DNA of 5,083 bases from Bacillota bacterium (GTDB lineage: Bacteria; Bacillota; Bacilli; Bacillales_B; DSM-18226): positions 1 through 5,083 of the forward strand of contig JAUZQA010000332.1 in assembly GCA_030705665.1 (NCBI GenBank), written 5' to 3'. Below the pieces are notes generated by a model. It did not search any database, had not been told where the DNA came from, and saw nothing but the letters and a program-made list of their open reading frames with translations. Of the stretch, positions 1-5,083 are shown piece by piece; within the stretch, counting starts at the first letter, position 1; each line of letters starts with the position of its first letter. Made by a program: the position numbers and the translations under genes.

Positions 1-45
1 ATTTCAACATTTTTTTACAAAAGGTTCACATTTCACCTAAAAAAT

Positions 46-1131
46 TTATGATTTAGAAACCACACTTTCGATAAATACCTGCCTATTTTGCGAAAGCTGC
101 AGGATTTCTCCAGTATCCTGTAATTTGATCAAAGGACGAGCAGGCGTTTTTTCATCTACAAATAAAACCTCCGCAACTTTACCATTAGAGAGTCTCACCC
201 TGTCACCAGTTGAAAAATCAATAATCGCTAATGTTAGAACCTTTAATATGCTAATATCAAACTTTCCAAAGTTCTCCTCTAGAATCATTTCCAACACCTT
301 ATAAGGAGATTGCCTATTCCTGTAAAGTCTTTCCGATGTCATAGCATGGAATATGTCAGCAATCCCGATTATCCTCGCAAATTGTGGTATTTTTTCCTTC
401 TCGCCAAACGGATACCCGCTTCCATCCAGCCTTTCATGGTGTTCAAGGATTGCAATTTTTACAGCTTTCCTTAAGACCGATATATTACGAACCATCTTAT
501 AGCTATAAATGGGATGCTTTTTAACTTCAAGGTACTCCTGCAAGGTTAATGGCGCCTTTTTAAATAAGATGGCTGGGTTTATCTTTGCCATGCCGCAATC
601 AGCTAAACAGCCTGCAAGAGCAATCTGCAGCCAATCGCCTTTTTCCAGATGCATTTTTCTTCCAATAAAACCGCTTATTAAACCTACAGCAATTGGATGC
701 TGATAGATATATGTATCTTTTGTAGAATATCGGTGCAAATTAAAGACCTCATGCGGATAGGTTTCTAATTTTTCAAGAAGTGGCAATAATATAACTCGTA
801 TTTTTGTGATATCAATCGGCAGGCCCGATTGCCAGGATTGAAATTCCTTTTTAAATTTAGTGACTGATTTCAAAAATAAGCCTACAAACCCTAATCTATC
901 AACAATTGCATTTGTATCAATTTCATCTGTTTCGATCTCATTCGCCTGAAAGGGTACTCCATCAACAAGTACTCTTTCAATCTCAACTTCTCCTATGTTA
1001 AATGCTTCTAAAACACTGATATGCATATTATTAATGACTGTTTTTTTAGGAATAATAGGCAGGTTGGTTCTGCTATATACATCGGAAGCAAGAATACATC
1101 CATCTTTCATTTCACTGAGCTTTACACGCAA
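46..1131 (-). CDS. HD-GYP domain protein with a degenerate HD motif (possible c-di-GMP phosphodiesterase relative)
   Basis: A 361-residue cytosolic protein with no signal peptide or convincing membrane segment. Residues 1-57 resemble the small N-terminal domain that precedes many Bacillus HD-GYP domains (K-D-G-C-I-L-A-S-D-V). Residues about 140-290 form the HD-GYP domain: H145, H206, H231-H232 in HHERLDGSGYP, the GYP signature at 239-241, and D259 in ADIFHAMTSERLYR. Residues about 300-361 are a short beta-rich tail of unknown role. The family hydrolyses cyclic-di-GMP at a two- or three-metal site. Here the expected HDxGK motif reads ADCGM (177-181), so the metal-ligand histidine and the lysine are missing, and the later D-x-x-D aspartate is H262. 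Catalysis is therefore doubtful. The start is TTG, chosen because GAGGTGAG lies 6 bases upstream; the next in-frame ATG is residue 8. It lies 169 bases after gyrA, behind a terminator. The domain call is firm; the activity is not. Confidence 0.9.
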   Translation of the reverse strand: MRVKLSEMKDGCILASDVYSRTNLPIIPKKTVINNMHISVLEAFNIGEVEIERVLVDGVPFQANEIETDEIDTNAIVDRLGFVGLFLKSVTKFKKEFQSWQSGLPIDITKIRVILLPLLEKLETYPHEVFNLHRYSTKDTYIYQHPIAVGLISGFIGRKMHLEKGDWLQIALAGCLADCGMAKINPAILFKKAPLTLQEYLEVKKHPIYSYKMVRNISVLRKAVKIAILEHHERLDGSGYPFGEKEKIPQFARIIGIADIFHAMTSERLYRNRQSPYKVLEMILEENFGKFDISILKVLTLAIIDFSTGDRVRLSNGKVAEVLFVDEKTPARPLIKLQDTGEILQLSQNRQVFIESVVSKS

Positions 1132-1137
1132 AGAATA

Positions 1138-1145
1138 CTCACCTC
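1138..1145 (-). promoter_or_regulatory. Ribosome binding site that fixes the TTG start of the HD-GYP gene
   Basis: The minus strand reads GAGGTGAG followed by six bases (TATTCT) and then TTG. This good Shine-Dalgarno match at normal spacing is the reason for choosing TTG at 1129-1131 over the ATG of residue 8, which has no comparable site in front of it. The N-terminal residues gained (MRVKLSE) also fit the usual start of this protein type. Confidence 0.8.
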
Positions 1146-1159
1146 AGCCTTTTTGATTT

Positions 1160-1202
1160 TGGCTGTGTTAAATTGGGATGTTGATTTCCTTTAACACAGC
1201 CA
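1160..1202 (-). repeat. Perfect 13-base inverted repeat (hairpin) in front of the HD-GYP gene
   Basis: The arms at 1160-1172 and 1190-1202 are exact reverse complements (minus strand TGGCTGTGTTAAA and TTTAACACAGCCA), with a 17-base loop. No U-run follows on either strand, so it is not a standard intrinsic terminator. On the minus strand it would sit in the untranslated leader of the HD-GYP gene, ending about 15 bases before the Shine-Dalgarno sequence. It could be an mRNA structure affecting stability or translation, or a binding site for a dimeric protein, since the arm centres are 30 bases apart, about three helical turns. The repeat itself is certain; the function is unknown. Confidence 0.75.
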
Positions 1203-1204
1203 TG

Positions 1205-1252
1205 ATTTTATAAGGGAATAGAAAATCATTCCATCTTCCTAGGTCTATTTTA
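1205..1252 (-). promoter_or_regulatory. Weak candidate promoter region for the HD-GYP gene
   Basis: Two possible -10 elements lie on the minus strand between the gyrA terminator and the inverted repeat. One is TGGTAAAAT (1247-1254), an extended -10 form beginning in the terminator tail. The other is TTATAAAAT (1205-1213), just upstream of the hairpin, so a transcript from it would begin almost at the hairpin. Neither has a good TTGACA-like -35 at 16-18 bases. The position between a terminator and a gene makes some promoter likely, but I cannot choose the site with confidence. Confidence 0.25.
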
Positions 1253-1253
1253 C

Positions 1254-1285
1254 CAAAAAAAGAGGAACACTGCTGTGTTCCTCTT
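1254..1285 (-). terminator. Intrinsic terminator after gyrA
   Basis: On the minus strand, AAGAGGAACAC (1275-1285) and GTGTTCCTCTT (1260-1270) form a perfect 11-base-pair stem around the loop AGCA. The stem runs straight into a T-rich end, giving seven consecutive T when the last two stem bases are counted. It begins 15 bases after the gyrA stop codon. There is no T-run on the plus-strand side, so it should work only for transcripts coming from gyrA. Confidence 0.92.
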
Positions 1286-1300
1286 AAAAAGTTTTTACTT

Positions 1301-3823
1301 TTATTCTTCTTCTTGACCTTCACCACTCGATTGAGTATCATTTTCTTCTTGGATTGCCTCTTCACTTTCCACTTCTTCTTCTTCTACTTCTTCTTCTTTT
1401 TCTACCTTTGCAACGGTTGCGACAAATTCATCATTTTCTTTGATGGTAATTAGTTTAACACCAATTGTATTTCTTCCCATTGAAGAGATTCCATCAACTG
1501 CCATACGAATTAAAACACCGCCTGTAGTAATGAGCATTAAATCCTCTTCACCGGTTACAGCCTTCATGGAAACTAAGTTACCATTTTTTTCAGTAATATG
1601 GCAGGTTCTAATTCCTTTTCCTCCTCTGCCTTGAACACGATATTCCAAAGCTGGGGTACGCTTACCATATCCATTGCTTGTAACAATGAGTATATCTGTA
1701 TTTTCTTCTAGGACTTCCATGCCCACCACTTCATCATCTTCAACCAGAGTAATTCCTTTAACACCAGTGGCTGTTCTACCCATTGAACGTACATCTGTTT
1801 CAGGGAAGCGGATTAGCATACCTTTTTTCGTTCCAATGATAATTTCTTTACTGCCGTCCGTTAACCGGACAGAAATAAGTTCATCGTCCTCACGGAGATT
1901 AACTGCGATCAAACCGCTATTCCGAATGTTGGCAAATGAAGTAAGCGGTGAACGCTTTGAAATTCCTTGTTTGGTTGTAAAAAATAAGAACCAATCATCA
2001 ACAAATTCCGCAACAGGAATGATCGCATTAACCCATTCACCTTTATCGACTTCCAGCAGGTTAATGATTGGAATTCCTTTAGCTGTTCGGCTGTATTCAG
2101 GTATTTCATAACCTTTCGAACGGTATACTTTTCCTTTATTTGTGAAAAATAAGATGGTGTCATGAGTCGAAGTAGTAATTAAATGTTCAACAAAGTCATC
2201 ATCATTTGTACCCATCCCTTGAATTCCGCGTCCTCCACGTCTTTGAGCACGGTAAGTCGAAACAGGCAAACGTTTAATATAGCCATTATGAGTAAGGGTG
2301 ATGACAATATTTTCCACTGGAATCAAGTCTTCATCTTCAATATTTTCAATTCCACTTGTGATTATTTCAGTTCTGCGTTTATCGTTAAAACGCTCTTTGA
2401 TTTCAGTCAATTCCTCACGAATAATTTCTAAAACCTTTTCCTCATCCGCTAAGATTGCCTTTAATTCACCAATCAGCTTGACTAAACTCTGATATTCGTC
2501 TTCAATCTTTTCTCTTTCCAAACCTGTTAAACGCTGCAAACGCATGTCCAAAATTGCCTGGGCTTGTTTTTCGCTAAGATTGAAGTTAGTCATTAAACCT
2601 TCCCGGGCAATATCTGTTGTTTGTGAATTACGGATTAACGTAATAACTTCATCCAGATGGTCAAGGGCAACACGCAATCCTTCTAAAATATGGGCACGCG
2701 CTTCGGCTTTGCGCAGTTCAAATTCAGTACGTCTGCGTATAATGACTTGTTGATGTTCAAGGTAATAGGTTAAACATTGCTTTAGATTCAATACCCGCGG
2801 GTGTCCATCTACAAGGGCTAAGGTATTGATACCAAAGCTTGTTTGTAAGGCTGTTTGCTTATAAAGGTTATTTAAGATAACACTGGCGTTTGCATCCTTA
2901 CGGACCTCAATGACAATGCGCATCCCTCTACGGTCTGATTCATCCCGAAGGTCTGAGATCCCTTCAATTTTCTTATCACGAGCCAATTCAGCAATTTTTT
3001 CAATTAATTTTGCCTTATTTACTTGGTATGGAATCTCATGAACAAGAATTGTTTCTTTCCCATTTGCCTTTTGTTCAATTTCAACTTTAGCTCGAAGTGT
3101 TATGGATCCTCTTCCTGTTTCGTATGCCTTACGAATTCCGCTCCGTCCAAGGATTAGCCCACCTGTCGGAAAATCGGGTCCTGGAATGATTTCCATCAAT
3201 TCTTGAACAGTAATATCCGGATCATGACTGACCGCAAGTACACCATCAATGACTTCACCAAGCTGGTGCGGCGGAATATTTGTTGCCATTCCAACAGCAA
3301 TTCCTGTTGTCCCGTTGACTAATAGGTTAGGAAACCTTGCTGGTAAAACCACTGGTTCTCTTTCTTCACCATCATAGTTATCTTGGTAATCAATTGTATC
3401 TTTGTTAATATCTCTTAGGAGTTCCATTGAGATTTTTGACATTCTTGATTCTGTGTATCGCATTGCGGCGGCGGAATCGCCATCAACGGAACCAAAGTTG
3501 CCATGGCCATCTACAAGCATATAACGATAGTTGAAATCCTGGGCCATTCGGACCATCGTTTCATAGACAGCCGAGTCACCGTGGGGGTGATATTTACCGA
3601 TTACATCACCAACAATACGAGCTGATTTTTTATATGGTTTGTCCGCATGAATTCCAAGATCATGCATAGCATAAAGAATACGACGGTGAACTGGTTTTAA
3701 TCCATCCCGTACATCTGGCAGGGCACGGGAAACGATAACACTCATCGCATAATCAAGAAATGAAGATTTCATTTCGTGACTAATATTAATCTCTTTCACA
3801 TGAGATTCTGGTGTTTCAGCCAT
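1301..3823 (-). CDS. gyrA: DNA gyrase subunit A
   Basis: Complete 840-residue GyrA, the DNA breakage-reunion subunit of the A2B2 gyrase that introduces negative supercoils using ATP. The winged-helix region contains the catalytic tyrosine Y123 (AAMRYTE), which forms the 5'-phosphotyrosine link to cut DNA. The quinolone-determining region has S84 and E88 in GDSAVYE, the residues usual in susceptible Bacillus. The tower and coiled-coil regions follow to about residue 495. The C-terminal beta-pinwheel, which wraps DNA, starts near 500 and carries the GyrA box QRRGGRG at 527-533, the motif that separates GyrA from ParC; a related QGRGGKG is at 731-737. Residues 808-840 are a glutamate-rich tail, making the protein a little longer than I recall for B. 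subtilis GyrA. The ATG start has AGGAGGT seven bases upstream. It follows gyrB by 188 bases in the same direction and ends at a strong terminator. Confidence 0.99.
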   Translation of the reverse strand: MAETPESHVKEINISHEMKSSFLDYAMSVIVSRALPDVRDGLKPVHRRILYAMHDLGIHADKPYKKSARIVGDVIGKYHPHGDSAVYETMVRMAQDFNYRYMLVDGHGNFGSVDGDSAAAMRYTESRMSKISMELLRDINKDTIDYQDNYDGEEREPVVLPARFPNLLVNGTTGIAVGMATNIPPHQLGEVIDGVLAVSHDPDITVQELMEIIPGPDFPTGGLILGRSGIRKAYETGRGSITLRAKVEIEQKANGKETILVHEIPYQVNKAKLIEKIAELARDKKIEGISDLRDESDRRGMRIVIEVRKDANASVILNNLYKQTALQTSFGINTLALVDGHPRVLNLKQCLTYYLEHQQVIIRRRTEFELRKAEARAHILEGLRVALDHLDEVITLIRNSQTTDIAREGLMTNFNLSEKQAQAILDMRLQRLTGLEREKIEDEYQSLVKLIGELKAILADEEKVLEIIREELTEIKERFNDKRRTEIITSGIENIEDEDLIPVENIVITLTHNGYIKRLPVSTYRAQRRGGRGIQGMGTNDDDFVEHLITTSTHDTILFFTNKGKVYRSKGYEIPEYSRTAKGIPIINLLEVDKGEWVNAIIPVAEFVDDWFLFFTTKQGISKRSPLTSFANIRNSGLIAVNLREDDELISVRLTDGSKEIIIGTKKGMLIRFPETDVRSMGRTATGVKGITLVEDDEVVGMEVLEENTDILIVTSNGYGKRTPALEYRVQGRGGKGIRTCHITEKNGNLVSMKAVTGEEDLMLITTGGVLIRMAVDGISSMGRNTIGVKLITIKENDEFVATVAKVEKEEEVEEEEVESEEAIQEENDTQSSGEGQEEE
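1304..1402 (-). other. Region encoding the acidic, low-complexity C-terminal tail of GyrA
   Basis: Residues 808-840 contain 17 glutamates and one aspartate among 33 residues, with one lysine. The coding strand is made of repeated GAA-type triplets (seen as cttctt runs on the plus strand). Acidic GyrA tails are known to tune DNA wrapping and supercoiling in E. coli and B. subtilis. Such triplet runs change length easily by slippage, and tail length varies between species. The composition is seen directly; an effect in this organism is inferred. Confidence 0.85.
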
Positions 3824-3830
3824 ATTTATT

Positions 3831-3837
3831 ACCTCCT
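3831..3837 (-). promoter_or_regulatory. Ribosome binding site of gyrA
   Basis: The minus strand reads AGGAGGT, a full match to the core anti-Shine-Dalgarno sequence of Bacillus 16S rRNA, followed by seven bases and ATG. It fixes the gyrA start at 3823 and predicts strong translation. The same site overlaps a sequence (AGGTAA, 3829-3834) that could pair with TTACCT 14 bases upstream. Confidence 0.92.
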
Positions 3838-3846
3838 ATAGGGTTT

Positions 3847-3858
3847 CAGGTAAGCCTG
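3847..3858 (-). repeat. Small hairpin just upstream of the gyrA ribosome binding site
   Basis: On the minus strand CAGG-CTTA-CCTG forms a 4-base-pair stem with a four-base loop, 9 bases upstream of the AGGAGGT site. Its loop and 3' arm overlap TTACCT, which can instead pair with AGGTAA of the ribosome binding site, so the two pairings exclude each other. Both are short and could be chance. Confidence 0.3.
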
Positions 3859-3882
3859 GATTCATCATTAATTGATCTTGTT

Positions 3883-3927
3883 AAAAAGAAAAAAGGGGAT
3901 AGCGGTCAACCCTCTACCCGTTTTTTC
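3883..3927 (-). terminator. Probable intrinsic terminator or attenuator between gyrB and gyrA
   Basis: On the minus strand GGGTAG (3914-3919) pairs with CTATCC (3897-3902, one G-U pair), with two further G-C pairs inside after a mismatch and a GTTGA loop. Outside this stem GAAAAAA (3921-3927) can pair with TTTTTTC (3888-3894) across a small internal loop. A second T5 tract (3883-3887) follows. The arrangement of stem then T6-C-T5 resembles an intrinsic terminator for gyrB transcripts, probably leaky because gyrA is downstream in the same direction. The outer A/T pairing might instead make it a stable leader structure. Confidence 0.55.
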
Positions 3928-3952
3928 GAACTGTCTAAATTTGATGCTTAAA

Positions 3953-3989
3953 GCTGTGTTATGGTCTGCCTTGCGGCGGACAGTACAGC
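3953..3989 (-). repeat. GNRA-capped stem-loop downstream of gyrB
   Basis: On the minus strand the outer stem GCTGT (3985-3989) pairs with ACAGC (3953-3957). Inside it, GTC-C-GCC-GCAA-GGC-A-GAC (3964-3981) forms a hairpin with one mismatch and a GCAA tetraloop of the stable GNRA class. This stretch is richer in G and C than the rest of the spacer. It begins 22 bases after the gyrB stop codon. It lacks a U-tract of its own, so it may protect the gyrB mRNA 3' end or form part of a larger leader with the terminator-like hairpin that follows. Confidence 0.45.
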
Positions 3990-4011
3990 GGTTAAGCGCC
4001 TGGTACCTTAC

Positions 4012-5083
<1,072 letters not shown>

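Noticed and set aside
1..45. Possible terminator after the HD-GYP gene
   Set aside because: AGGT and ACCT arms (minus strand) give only four base pairs with a loose loop and a broken T-run, and the region is cut by the window edge.
1168..1365. Minus-strand 65-codon open frame overlapping the gyrA 3' end and the spacer
   Set aside because: It overlaps the acidic tail of gyrA in another frame, runs through the terminator and hairpin, is lysine-rich from A-rich DNA and has no recognisable domain.
1674..2111. Plus-strand 145-codon open frame antisense to gyrA
   Set aside because: It is serine- and threonine-rich as expected from the antisense of an acidic, gyrase-coding stretch, and lies fully inside the conserved gyrA pinwheel region.
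3455..3574. Quinolone-resistance changes in GyrA
   Set aside because: S84 and E88 are the usual susceptible-type residues, and the GyrB EGD and NVEK sites in the window are also normal, so no resistance substitution is seen at these positions.
3881..3909. TTGACC (3904-3909, minus) as the -35 of a gyrA promoter
   Set aside because: The -35 match is good, but at 17 bases the -10 would be TTTTAA, a poor match, and the whole site lies inside the terminator-like hairpin. A gyrA promoter may exist but is not located.

Overview
The window looks like part of the chromosomal replication-origin region of a low-to-moderate GC Gram-positive bacterium of the Bacillaceae (Bacillus or a close relative). 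The basis is two near-textbook Bacillus-type DNA gyrase subunits, strong AGGAGGT-type ribosome binding sites, A/T-rich codon use and a gyrB-gyrA gene order. I cannot name the species from the sequence alone.

All genes read on the minus strand, so the biological order runs from the right end of the window to the left. From the right edge to 4012 lies the C-terminal part (356 codons) of gyrB, including the whole TOPRIM core. Next comes a 188-base spacer (3824-4011) with a GNRA-capped hairpin and a longer imperfect hairpin followed by a U-rich tract, probably a terminator or attenuator between gyrB and gyrA. Complete gyrA (840 codons, 1301-3823) follows and ends in a long glutamate-rich tail. 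A clear intrinsic terminator stands just after its stop codon. A second spacer (1132-1300) also holds a perfect 13-base inverted repeat. The last gene (46-1131) starts at TTG and encodes a 361-residue HD-GYP-type protein whose HD motif has lost its histidine. Only 45 bases follow it before the window ends, with no clear feature. In many Bacillaceae an rRNA operon would be expected further downstream, but none is visible here.

GyrB and GyrA form the A2B2 type II topoisomerase that introduces negative supercoils using ATP. GyrB supplies the ATPase (outside this window) and the metal-binding TOPRIM domain; GyrA supplies the DNA-cleaving tyrosine and the DNA-wrapping pinwheel. The HD-GYP protein belongs to a family of cyclic-di-GMP phosphodiesterases, but its active site looks incomplete, so a regulatory or non-catalytic role is possible. 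I see no mobile element, CRISPR array, tRNA or rRNA in the window. The most interesting items are the degenerate HD-GYP active site and the structured spacers; I do not see a clearly new multi-gene system.
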